Shown in pieces: positions 13,887 to 21,556 of a stretch of DNA of 64,000 nucleotides. Position 1 is the stretch's first letter; each line of letters starts with the position of its first letter. The stretch comes from Microcella flavibacter (lineage in GTDB: Bacteria; Actinomycetota; Actinomycetes; Actinomycetales; Microbacteriaceae), in assembly GCF_012530535.1 (NCBI RefSeq), contig NZ_CP051299.1, forward strand, positions 310,001 through 374,000, read 5' to 3'. A program made the translations under genes and the position numbers. The notes under the pieces are model-generated. The model had not been told where the DNA came from and made no database searches. It worked only from the letters and a program-made list of their open reading frames with translations.

Positions 13887-15293
13887 ATGGTGTTCAAACC
13901 GGAAGAGGGTTTCGGCTGGCTGCGATCGCCGGCGTCACGGCCGTGCCTCACCATCGAGGGCGACGCCGATGCGATCGAGGCGGCCGGTGAGGCCTTCCGC
14001 TCCGTCGGACGCGCGATGCGCGGCGCCGCGCGGGAGCTCGGCAAGCTGAGCCGCGAGGAGAGCTACCGCGCGCAGTCGTTCGACGCCATCCGCGATGAGG
14101 CCGGGCAGGCCGAGACGGATCTCGAGCAGGCCGCCATCCGCTACGTGGGCTCCGACGGCACGACGGGCACGGCCAAGGCGCTCTGCGACTACGCGGTGTC
14201 GCTGCGCCGCGTGCAGTTCCTCGTCGGGCCCGGCCACGTCGAGCACATCCGCCGCGCGCACGAGGCCAACGAGGAGCGCCAGAGCGCGCTCGCGGCCGCG
14301 CAGCGCGAGGTGAACGGTCTCGACTCGCCGTTCCAGTTCACCGAGCCGACCCCGGAGGAGCGACGGACGGCCGGCAGCGCCCTCACCTCGGCGGAGACGC
14401 TCGCCAGCGGGGCGGACGAGCTCCTCACCGGGCTCTGGGAGAACTTCGACAGCGCGATCGCCGAATGGGAGACGGCGTACGACGACGCGGTCGCGGGCAT
14501 CGAGGGCGCCATCGACCTGTCGGACATCGACGACTCGTGGTGGGAGGACGCGCTCGACGTCGTCATCCAGGTGATGACGGTGGTGGGAGTGCTCGCCGCT
14601 CTGGCCGCGATGGTGGTCACCGGTCCCTTCATCGCGATCTTCGCGGCGCTCGCGACGATCGCCGGTCTGATCGTCCTGCTCGCGACCGTCGTCATGGCGC
14701 TCGGCGGGCGGCGCAAGGACGGTGTCGACGTCGCGTTCGCGATCGTCGGCGTCATCCCCTTCGGCAAGGCGCTGGGTTCGGGCCAGGGCATCTCGCGGGC
14801 GATCGGCCTCACCGGCCGGGCGAGCTCGACGACGGCCGCTGCCGGACGCGCGGCGATCATCGACGACCTCGCGATGTGGGGTTCCCGCGGCTCCACTCAC
14901 GCCGCGGCCGTCGCCAACGCGGGCAACCGGGCCGCGCGCGTCGCCAGCGCGCCTCGAGTGGCCGACGCGATTCTCGACTCGCGTCTCCCCGGGTGGGCCC
15001 AGCGGATCGCGACGGGCATACGCACGGGCGGGGGGCGGTACGACATCGACGCGATGCGCGTCTCCATGGCCATCACCAACGGCTGGGACGTCGCCGGCGG
15101 CCGGGCGGGCGGGCGCAGCCTCGCCTACGCCGCGGAGCACGCCGCGCCCGGCCTCGTGGACCAGGGCGTCAACGTCTGGAACTTCTCCGTCGGGGCGATC
15201 GACTCCGTGACCGACGGCGCCGCTTCCGACGTCGCCGGCGGCGGCGTCCGCGATCTCGTCGGCGCCGTGGAGGATCGTGTGACCGGCCGATGA
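13887..15293 (+). CDS. putative type VII secretion substrate with helical N-terminus and hydrophobic centre
   Basis: 468 aa, 5 nt after the WXG100 gene. Residues 1-220 are helical and WXG/LXG-like: IEGDADAIEAAGEAFRSVGR, ELGKLSREESYR, then long coiled segments ending DIDDSWWEDALDVV. Residues about 230-275 are strongly hydrophobic (two segments, VIQVMTVVGVLAALAAMVV and FAALATIAGLIVLLATVVM). The rest is Ala/Gly-rich without a recognised catalytic motif. The layout resembles the conserved front end of actinobacterial ESX-exported polymorphic proteins, but the C-terminal 180 residues show no toxin signature I can name. It overlaps the next gene by ATGA, so the two are translationally coupled, which would fit a substrate with its chaperone or immunity protein. 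No function beyond this is claimed. Confidence 0.6.
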   Translation: MVFKPEEGFGWLRSPASRPCLTIEGDADAIEAAGEAFRSVGRAMRGAARELGKLSREESYRAQSFDAIRDEAGQAETDLEQAAIRYVGSDGTTGTAKALCDYAVSLRRVQFLVGPGHVEHIRRAHEANEERQSALAAAQREVNGLDSPFQFTEPTPEERRTAGSALTSAETLASGADELLTGLWENFDSAIAEWETAYDDAVAGIEGAIDLSDIDDSWWEDALDVVIQVMTVVGVLAALAAMVVTGPFIAIFAALATIAGLIVLLATVVMALGGRRKDGVDVAFAIVGVIPFGKALGSGQGISRAIGLTGRASSTTAAAGRAAIIDDLAMWGSRGSTHAAAVANAGNRAARVASAPRVADAILDSRLPGWAQRIATGIRTGGGRYDIDAMRVSMAITNGWDVAGGRAGGRSLAYAAEHAAPGLVDQGVNVWNFSVGAIDSVTDGAASDVAGGGVRDLVGAVEDRVTGR

Positions 15294-15874
15294 CCTCGAC
15301 GAGCGCCGGCGCGGTGCCGGAGGCCCCTCCGCGCGCGTGGTCGATGCTCGCGCCCCCCGGATGGCAGCGTCGGCGCGCCGACGACGTCATCGCGCAGAAC
15401 CCCCTCATGGACATCGAGAGGCGGGCGCGCGACGCCGGCCGCGCGGATCTCGTGCTCCAGGCTCGATCGCTCGCTGCCGAGCTGCGGTCATCCCTTCGTG
15501 AGGGGAGGGTGCTCGAGCTCTACCTGCCCGCGACGATGGAGGCGGCCGAGGCGGCACCGGCCTCGCTCGCGATCGCGCTGTACCGCACCGAGGAGGGCGT
15601 CTCGCCCGAGGCGGCCGCCGCCCGCATCGCGAAGTCGCGCCCCGTCGAGCGCGTCGAGGATGCGGGCGCGCTGCACTTCCGGTTCTCCGCCGAGTCGAGC
15701 CGCTATGCGGCCGAGGGGCTGCACGCCAGCCACACCCTCGCCGTGTTCCCCCGACCCGCGTCGACGGGGGGACTCCTGGCGACCTTCACCGCCCTCCACG
15801 ACGGATCCGGCGCCGAATCCGTGCTCGCGCTGGGCGACGTGATGCTCGCGAGCCTGACCTGGCGGTCCGCATGA
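15290..15874 (+). CDS. unrecognised protein of the secretion locus (194 aa)
   Basis: Starts at ATG 15290, overlapping the previous stop by 4 nt; its own frame stays open far upstream in the shadow of the preceding gene, so the coupled start is the natural choice. It has no signal peptide or membrane segment. It begins WSMLAPPGWQRRRADD and has an alternating beta/alpha pattern with ELYLPATME and ALHFRFSAES strands. The layout recalls small single-domain proteins encoded beside ESX substrates (chaperone-, LpqN- or EspG-like), but I see no diagnostic motif. It also overlaps the next gene by ATGA, putting three genes in a coupled chain. Function unknown. Confidence 0.6.
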   Translation: MTSTSAGAVPEAPPRAWSMLAPPGWQRRRADDVIAQNPLMDIERRARDAGRADLVLQARSLAAELRSSLREGRVLELYLPATMEAAEAAPASLAIALYRTEEGVSPEAAAARIAKSRPVERVEDAGALHFRFSAESSRYAAEGLHASHTLAVFPRPASTGGLLATFTALHDGSGAESVLALGDVMLASLTWRSA

Positions 15875-16443
15875 TGCGGGCGCCGATCACGGTGGACCCG
15901 GGTCGCTGGATCCGGGTGCCGCTCGACTTCGCCGAGGAGCGCTGGGAGGACGCCGCCGCCTGGGCGGTGTGGGTGAGCGCCGCGGCCGTGCCTGACGACG
16001 CGGAGCGCCGGGAGGGCATCCGCGCGTTCGCGCTCGCGATCGCCGAGCTCGACTCCTCCCGCGCGACTGCTCGCTACTGGCACTTCCCCGACGACGGCGA
16101 GCCGGGGATGGCGCTCGACGTGCATCTCGCGGTCGACGATGGCGCGGGGCTCCTGCCGGAGCCCGCGGATCGGGTCGTCGTGGAGCCGCTCGAGACGGCC
16201 GTCGAGGTGTCCGGCTTCTCACGGGCCGCGCGACGACGCAGCCTCGTGCCCGTCGGAGACTCGACGGACGGCGACGCCCCGGTGCTCGCGCTCGTGGAGT
16301 GGGCGGCCGCCGTCGACGGTATCGTCGTCGGGATGATGGCGACCGACACCGATCCGGCTCGGCTCCACCGCCTCATCGTCGACGGGGATGCGCTCCTCGC
16401 GGGGCTCGACGGCCGAGCGCTCGCCCGCATGGTGCGGGGATGA
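15871..16443 (+). CDS. unrecognised protein of the secretion locus (190 aa)
   Basis: Starts at ATG 15871, inside the end of the previous gene (ATGA). It is soluble, rich in Asp and Ala, with no export signal. Its organisation (RWIRVPLDFAEERWEDAAAWAVWV, then RYWHFPDDGEPGMALDVHL) resembles the upstream 194-aa protein in size and strand pattern, so the two could be partners or distant relatives. It is coupled to the following membrane protein, again by ATGA. No family recognised. Confidence 0.55.
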   Translation: MMRAPITVDPGRWIRVPLDFAEERWEDAAAWAVWVSAAAVPDDAERREGIRAFALAIAELDSSRATARYWHFPDDGEPGMALDVHLAVDDGAGLLPEPADRVVVEPLETAVEVSGFSRAARRRSLVPVGDSTDGDAPVLALVEWAAAVDGIVVGMMATDTDPARLHRLIVDGDALLAGLDGRALARMVRG

Positions 16444-17189
16444 GCGACGCCGATCTGGCGCGCGTGCGCGAGCAGGTCGCCCAGCTGCCCCCGCGCCTGC
16501 GCGGACGTGCGGCGGTCGCTGCGGGGCGCGGCATCGCCGCGGACGCGGTCATCCGCACGGAGGCACCTCGCGGGGTGGTGAGCGAGGGGGATCTGAGCGG
16601 CGTACCCGCCCGGTGGATCGTGTTCGCCGCGCTCCAGCTGCTCGCGGCGATCCTCGCGGGTGCATCGCACCTGGGGGGTCGAGGCGGGCGCCTCGACCCC
16701 GAGCCCGCGGCGAACCTCGCGGTGGTCGCCACGGTGGCCGCCGTCGGGCTCGGAGCGCTCGCCGTGCGCCTCGGGCCATCGATGCCGATGGTGCTGCGGG
16801 CGGCCCGGCGCACGCCCCTGCTGGTCGCCCTCGTGCTGCTGCCGATCGGTCTCGTGCTCGGACTCGTCCGGCTCGCGCTCGGCGAGGCGTCCGACGACGG
16901 CGCCATGATCCGGGCCGCGGTCGTGCAGGTTCTCGGCGTCGTCGCCCTCGTCGTGATCCTGCGTCGAACGCCCGGCCCGGCTGCCGCACGCGCGGGGGGC
17001 GCGCTCTCCGACGCTGAATGCTCGGCGCTCCGCCGAGACGACCCGACCTTGGCGCAGCGGATGAAGGACGCCGAGATCCAGGCCCTGCTGGCGCTGACGG
17101 CTCTCGGTCAGGTCGATCAGCAGCTCGCGGAGCGCGAGAGCGCGAGGATCGACGAGCGCTGGGGCGCCGGCCTCGTCGACGAAGCGTGA
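16440..17189 (+). CDS. membrane protein of the secretion locus (249 aa)
   Basis: ATG 16440 overlaps the previous stop by 4 nt; the frame is open upstream to 16299, but coupling decides the start. After a soluble N-terminal arm (about 55 residues) there are four hydrophobic segments: WIVFAALQLLAAILAGA, ANLAVVATVAAVGLGALAV, PLLVALVLLPIGLVLGLVRL and AVVQVLGVVALVVILRR. The charged C-terminal tail is about 70 residues. This is the last gene of the four-gene coupled unit before the second palindrome promoter. It could be a membrane component substituting for EccB/EccD, but no sequence motif supports that. Confidence 0.6.
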   Translation: MSDADLARVREQVAQLPPRLRGRAAVAAGRGIAADAVIRTEAPRGVVSEGDLSGVPARWIVFAALQLLAAILAGASHLGGRGGRLDPEPAANLAVVATVAAVGLGALAVRLGPSMPMVLRAARRTPLLVALVLLPIGLVLGLVRLALGEASDDGAMIRAAVVQVLGVVALVVILRRTPGPAAARAGGALSDAECSALRRDDPTLAQRMKDAEIQALLALTALGQVDQQLAERESARIDERWGAGLVDEA

Positions 17190-17197
17190 CGCGAAAC

Positions 17198-17213
17198 TGG
17201 GGAGTCCTCCCCA
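17198..17213 (+). promoter_or_regulatory. ESX-locus palindrome, copy 2, with -10 box
   Basis: Perfect inverted repeat TGGGGAG-TC-CTCCCCA, followed by TCG as at 13521. The -10-like TACGGT at 17238-17243 is 24 nt beyond it (23 nt in copy 1). The palindrome centre is about 44 bp upstream of the predicted transcription start. Confidence 0.65.
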
Positions 17214-17291
17214 TCGACCTGAGGAAATCTGCCGCACTACGGTGGAGCCATCGGGGCCCGCAGGGGGCCGCACACGAACGAAAGGGTCATC

Positions 17292-17579
17292 ATGGCTGAC
17301 TTCAAGGCCACTTACAGCGAGATGGAGCGCATGTCGAGCCGCCTGGAGGCAGGCCGTGAGGACATCGCCGAGATCCTGCGCTCGCTGCAGCGCGAGGTCG
17401 AGGCGCTCACGAGCGACGAGTTCCGCACGCAGCAGGCCTCGGGCAAGTTCAACGACGGCTACCGCGAGCTCACGACCGGTCTCGAGAGCGCCATCGAGGG
17501 CGTCCGCGACATGGGCGAGTCGCTCACCAAGATGATGCGCGCGATCCAGGACACGGACGCGGCGCTCGCCGGCAACTAG
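17292..17579 (+). CDS. WXG100-family secretion target lacking the tryptophan
   Basis: 95 aa, ATG with GAAAGGG upstream. Two amphipathic helices (residues about 5-40 and 52-90) are joined by ALTSDEFRTQQASGKF. The length, helix-turn-helix pattern and conserved phenylalanine/glycine after the turn are WXG100-like, but there is no tryptophan anywhere, so the W-x-G turn is replaced by SDEF. Members of this family are exported as dimers by EccC/EssC ATPases. It is a single-gene unit between its own palindrome promoter and a strong terminator, suited to high expression, and may pair with the 100-aa WNG-containing protein at 13579. Confidence 0.8.
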   Translation: MADFKATYSEMERMSSRLEAGREDIAEILRSLQREVEALTSDEFRTQQASGKFNDGYRELTTGLESAIEGVRDMGESLTKMMRAIQDTDAALAGN

Positions 17580-17606
17580 CACCACCAGCACCAGCACCGG
17601 CATCGA

Positions 17607-17636
17607 CGGAAGGGCGGGGGAGACCCCGCCCTTCCG
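17607..17636 (+). terminator. terminator of the WXG100 gene
   Basis: Perfect 13-bp stem CGGAAGGGCGGGG / CCCCGCCCTTCCG with a GAGA (GNRA) tetraloop, starting 28 nt after the stop. It ends the secretion locus and insulates the pilus operon. Confidence 0.85.
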
Positions 17637-17684
17637 TGCGTGCGGGGACGAGCATCCCCCTGTGACGAATGGGGGAGGAGTGGC

Positions 17685-17724
17685 TGGCGAGTCCTCCCAC
17701 CCCCGAAAGCGGGACTACTACCGC
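17685..17724 (+). promoter_or_regulatory. pilB promoter region with the pil-shared element
   Basis: TGGCGAG-TC-CTCCCAC (17685-17700) is a weak version of the ESX palindrome. It is directly followed by CCCCGAAAGCGGGA then CTACTACCGC (17701-17724). The latter element recurs upstream of pilA at 22921-22944 (CCCCCGAACACGGGA then TTACCCCGC). A -10-like TACCGT is at 17739-17744, 38 nt after the element start; the pilA copy has AGTATT at the same offset. Confidence 0.5.
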
Positions 17725-17804
17725 ATGACCCCCTGACATACCGTCAACCTCGGGGACGGCGCGTGTCGCGGATTCGCGGCCCGCGCTCAAGGGGGGAGTC
17801 ACGC

Positions 17805-19478
17805 ATGCCATCACTGACCGAGGTGCTCATCATCCGCGGCATCATGCCGATCGAGACGCTCGACGTGATGAGCAACGATCCCCTCGCCGAGGCGCACATC
17901 GTGCAGATGTTCCTCGACGAGGGGCGCGTGACGGCATCGCAGATCGCCTCGGCGCGGGCTGAGGTGGCCGGGCTCTCGTTCGTCGAGTTGACCGACTACC
18001 CGGTCGACGGCACCGCGGTGAGCCTCGTGCCGGCGGCGATCTGCCGCCGGCACGGCATCCTGCCGATCCACGCCACCGCGGCCTCGCTCACCCTCGCGAT
18101 GACCGATCCCGGCAACGTGCTCGCGCTCGATGACGTCCGCGCGGTCACGCGCCTCGCCGTCGTGCCCGTCGTCGCCGAGGCGAACGACCTGCAGACCGCG
18201 ATCGACCGGTACCACCGCGCCGACGGCGAGCTGAGCAGCCTCACCACCGAGATGGTCGAGGATTCGAGTCTCTCGACGAGCACCGAGATGGAGTTCGCCG
18301 ATGCGCGCGAGGACGACGCGCCGATCGTGCGCTTCGTCAACCTGCTCATCAGTCAGGCGATCTCCGACCGGGCGTCCGACATCCACATCGAGCCGGCGGA
18401 GCACGATCTGCGCGTCCGGTACCGCATCGACGGCGTGCTGCACGAGATGCAGCGGGCGCCGCGCAGCATTCAGAACGGCGTCATCTCGCGCCTGAAGATC
18501 ATGAGCGACATCGACATCGCCGAGCGCCGCAAGCCCCAGGACGGTCGGCTCTCGGTCAACCACGACGGGCGCAAGATCGACCTGCGCGTGGCGACGCTGC
18601 CGACGGTCTACGGCGAGAAGATCGTCATGAGAATCCTCGACAACTCGTCGACGAGCCTCAGCCTCGAAGACCTGCACCTGCTCGAGCGCAACGCCGCGGC
18701 CTACCGCACCTCGTACGAGAAGCCCTACGGCATGATCCTCGTCACCGGCCCGACCGGGTCGGGCAAGTCGACGACCCTCTACACGACCCTCAACGCCGTC
18801 TCGAAGCCCGAGATCAACGTCATCACCGTCGAGGACCCGGTCGAGTACCGCCTCGCCGGCATCAACCAGGTGCAGGTGAACCCCAAGGCGGGCCTCACCT
18901 TCGCGAGCGCCCTGCGCAGCATCCTGCGATCCGACCCGGATGTCGTGCTCATCGGTGAGATCCGCGACCAGGAGACCGCCCAGATCGCCATCGAGGCATC
19001 CCTCACCGGCCACCTCGTGCTGTCGACCCTGCACACCAACGACGCCCCGAGCGCGATCACCCGTCTCACCGAGATGGACATCGAGCCCTTCCTCGTCGGA
19101 TCGGCCCTCGACAGCGTCGTCGCCCAGCGTCTCGCGCGCCGGCTCTGCGACCGCTGCAAGGAGCAGTACCAGCCCGAGGTGCACGAGATGGTCGGCCTGC
19201 GCGTCGGCTTCGACCCGGCCGTGCACGGTCTGCCGACCCTGCACCGCCCGGTCGGCTGCCAGACCTGCGCCGGCACCGGCTACCGCGGCCGCATCGCCCT
19301 GCACGAGGTCATGACCGTCACCGAGGAGATCGAGCGGCTCGCGGTGCACCGCGCCTCGAGCGCCGAGATCCAGAAGGTCGCGATCGAGCAGGGGATGATC
19401 ACCCTCCGCTACGACGGATGGATGAAGGTTCATCGGGGTCTGACCTCGATCGAGGAGATCCTGCGGGTCGTCGCATGA
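17805..19478 (+). CDS. pilB: type IV pilus assembly ATPase PilB (GspE family)
   Basis: 557 aa; ATG 17805 is preferred because GGGGGGAG is at 17791-17798, although the frame is open to 17640. The N-terminal about 150 residues are a GspE/MshE-N-like domain (FLDEGRVTASQIASARAE). The motor domain has Walker A GPTGSGKST at 315-323, an Asp box and Walker B DVVLIGEIRD, and the His box TGHLVLSTLHTNDA. A tetracysteine zinc site near the C-terminus (CDRC...CQTC) identifies an extension (PilB) rather than a retraction ATPase. It hydrolyses ATP to drive pilin polymerisation at the cytoplasmic face. First gene of pilB-pilT-pilC; pilT starts 31 nt downstream. Confidence 0.93.
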   Translation: MPSLTEVLIIRGIMPIETLDVMSNDPLAEAHIVQMFLDEGRVTASQIASARAEVAGLSFVELTDYPVDGTAVSLVPAAICRRHGILPIHATAASLTLAMTDPGNVLALDDVRAVTRLAVVPVVAEANDLQTAIDRYHRADGELSSLTTEMVEDSSLSTSTEMEFADAREDDAPIVRFVNLLISQAISDRASDIHIEPAEHDLRVRYRIDGVLHEMQRAPRSIQNGVISRLKIMSDIDIAERRKPQDGRLSVNHDGRKIDLRVATLPTVYGEKIVMRILDNSSTSLSLEDLHLLERNAAAYRTSYEKPYGMILVTGPTGSGKSTTLYTTLNAVSKPEINVITVEDPVEYRLAGINQVQVNPKAGLTFASALRSILRSDPDVVLIGEIRDQETAQIAIEASLTGHLVLSTLHTNDAPSAITRLTEMDIEPFLVGSALDSVVAQRLARRLCDRCKEQYQPEVHEMVGLRVGFDPAVHGLPTLHRPVGCQTCAGTGYRGRIALHEVMTVTEEIERLAVHRASSAEIQKVAIEQGMITLRYDGWMKVHRGLTSIEEILRVVA

Positions 19479-19509
19479 CGATCGCGCCCGCAGCGGAGAG
19501 GACTGCATC

Positions 19510-21555
19510 ATGACCGACGACGCCACCAGCACCGAGCGGCCCGTGTTCGAGCCCTTCACGAGCGGCTTCGCGCCGACGACGCCCGCGCCGCCCGCGCCCG
19601 CCCCGGCCCCGGCGGCCGCAGCCGGGTACGCCGCGCCGCCCATGCCCTCCTTCGACGACTTCATCGCCGCGGCGATGCAGCCGGAGGCGGCCGAGGCGGC
19701 GTCCGCCCCGTCCGCCCCGTTCGGCGCCGAGCTCGGCGCGCAGCCCGCGGCCGCCGCCGCACCTCCTGCCGCACCCGCGCCGTCGGTCGTCCCGCCGAGC
19801 CCGGCGCCGACCTCCGAGCCGTACGCCGCTCCGGCGGCGGCGTTCCCGCCGCCGGCGAGCGCGCCGCTGGAGTTCGCTCCGCCTGCCGCGGCCGCGACGG
19901 CCGCCCCCGCCGCGGCATCCGCCCCGGCTCCCGCCGTGTCGCAGCCGGCGGCCGCGCCCGCCTTCACCGCGCCGATCTCCGACTTCACCCCGCCGCCGCC
20001 GCGCTTCTCGGCGCCGGAGCCGGCCACCGGGCCGATCGCGCACGCCGAGCCGGCGTCCGCCGCCGCGCTCGACGCCGAGGTCCGCGCCGCCGCTGCCGTC
20101 GACGACGGCACCTGGCACTCCGCGCCGCCGCCCTCGCCCGAGTCGGCCCTGCCGATCCCGGTCGCGGTGCCCGCCGCCACTGCCGCATCGGCGGCCGCCC
20201 CGGAGCCGGTCTTCGCCGCGCCGCCCGCCGCGCCGCCCGCCGTCCCGGCCTCCACCGCCGTCCTCGCTCCGAGCGAGCCGGAGCCCGCCGCAGCGGTGTT
20301 CGCCATGCCGTCGAGCGCGTCGCCCGGTTCGTCCGCCCCGCCCGCTCCCGAGCACGACGCTGCCGCTCCCGCACCGGTCTCATCGCCCGCCGCCGAGGCG
20401 CGCGCCTCCGCCTCCGAGGGCCGCCGCTCCGCGCGCAGCCACGCCGACCCCGATCTGCTGTGGGCGCTCGCCCAGGTCGTGTCGCAGGGCGGCTCCGACC
20501 TGCACGTGGCGGTCAACGCGCCCCCGCGCATCCGTCTGCACGGTGCTCTCGAAGACCTGCCCTCGACGGTGCCGTGGACGCCGGAGAAGATGGAGGGCGC
20601 GCTGCACAGCATCATGACGCCCGCGCAGCGCGAGACCTTCGAGCAGCACCTCGAGCTCGACTTCGCGTTCACGCTCTCGGCCGACAGCCGGTTCCGTGTG
20701 AACGTCTATCAGCAGCGCGGCAACCTCGGCGCGGCGTTCCGCCTCATCCCGACCGAGATCAAGCCGCTCGCCGACCTCGGCGTGCCCGCCTCCGTCTCGC
20801 GCTTCGCCACGCTCGCCCGCGGCCTCGTGCTCGTCACCGGCCCGACCGGTTCGGGCAAGTCGACCACGCTCGCGGGCCTCATCGACCTCGTGAACCGCAC
20901 CCGAACCGATCACATCGTGACGGTCGAGGATCCGATCGAGTTCATGCACGAGAACAAGAAGTCGCTCGTGAACCAGCGCGAGGTCGGCAGCGACACCCAC
21001 TCCTTCGCCAACGCACTCAAGCACGTGCTGCGGCAGGACCCTGATGTCATCCTCATCGGCGAGCTGCGCGACCTCGAGACCATCTCCGTCGCGCTGACCG
21101 CAGCCGAGACCGGCCACCTCGTCTTCGCGACCCTGCACACGCAGAGCGCCGGCCAGACGATCGATCGCGTCATCGACGTGTTCCCGCCGCACCAGCAGGG
21201 CCAGGTGCGGGCGCAGCTCGCCTCGACGCTGCAGGGCGTCGTCTGCCAGACCCTCATCCCGCGGGCCTCGGGCGGCGGCCGCGCGGTCGCGACCGAGATC
21301 CTCGTCGCGAACGCGGCCATCGGCAACCTCATCCGCGAGGGCAAGACCTTCCAGATCCCGTCGGCGCTGCAGGCGGGCCGCGAGCTGGGCATGCACACGC
21401 TCGACCAGCACCTCGCCGATCTCGTCAACCACGGGGTCATCACCCACCAGGCCGCGATGGAGAAGGCGCAGGATTCCGAGAACCTGCGCCAGCTCATCCA
21501 CCGGGCCGAATCGGGCGGCTCGATGGCCGCCGCCGGCATGAACGGGAACTTCTGA
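19510..21555 (+). CDS. pilT: PilT-type retraction ATPase with long Ala/Pro N-terminal extension
   Basis: 681 aa. The PilT motor begins only at about residue 316 (DPDLLWALAQVVSQGGSDLHV). Walker A GPTGSGKST is at 444-452, Walker B PDVILIGELRD, and there is a His box TGHLVFATLHTQSA and the PilT signature GVVCQTLIP. It lacks the PilB tetracysteine site. PilT disassembles pili and powers retraction. The first about 310 residues are almost entirely Ala, Pro, Ser and Glu with no domain, nearly doubling the usual 350-370 aa PilT length. The ATG at 19510 follows GGAGAGGA; the extension shares the reading frame and codon bias without interruption, so it is very likely translated. pilC starts 1 nt after the stop. 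Confidence 0.92.
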   Translation: MTDDATSTERPVFEPFTSGFAPTTPAPPAPAPAPAAAAGYAAPPMPSFDDFIAAAMQPEAAEAASAPSAPFGAELGAQPAAAAAPPAAPAPSVVPPSPAPTSEPYAAPAAAFPPPASAPLEFAPPAAAATAAPAAASAPAPAVSQPAAAPAFTAPISDFTPPPPRFSAPEPATGPIAHAEPASAAALDAEVRAAAAVDDGTWHSAPPPSPESALPIPVAVPAATAASAAAPEPVFAAPPAAPPAVPASTAVLAPSEPEPAAAVFAMPSSASPGSSAPPAPEHDAAAPAPVSSPAAEARASASEGRRSARSHADPDLLWALAQVVSQGGSDLHVAVNAPPRIRLHGALEDLPSTVPWTPEKMEGALHSIMTPAQRETFEQHLELDFAFTLSADSRFRVNVYQQRGNLGAAFRLIPTEIKPLADLGVPASVSRFATLARGLVLVTGPTGSGKSTTLAGLIDLVNRTRTDHIVTVEDPIEFMHENKKSLVNQREVGSDTHSFANALKHVLRQDPDVILIGELRDLETISVALTAAETGHLVFATLHTQSAGQTIDRVIDVFPPHQQGQVRAQLASTLQGVVCQTLIPRASGGGRAVATEILVANAAIGNLIREGKTFQIPSALQAGRELGMHTLDQHLADLVNHGVITHQAAMEKAQDSENLRQLIHRAESGGSMAAAGMNGNF

Positions 21556-21556
21556 C

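Noticed and set aside
17811-20672. 953-codon open frame on the minus strand
   Set aside because: Antisense to pilB and pilT; composition driven by GC skew at third positions.
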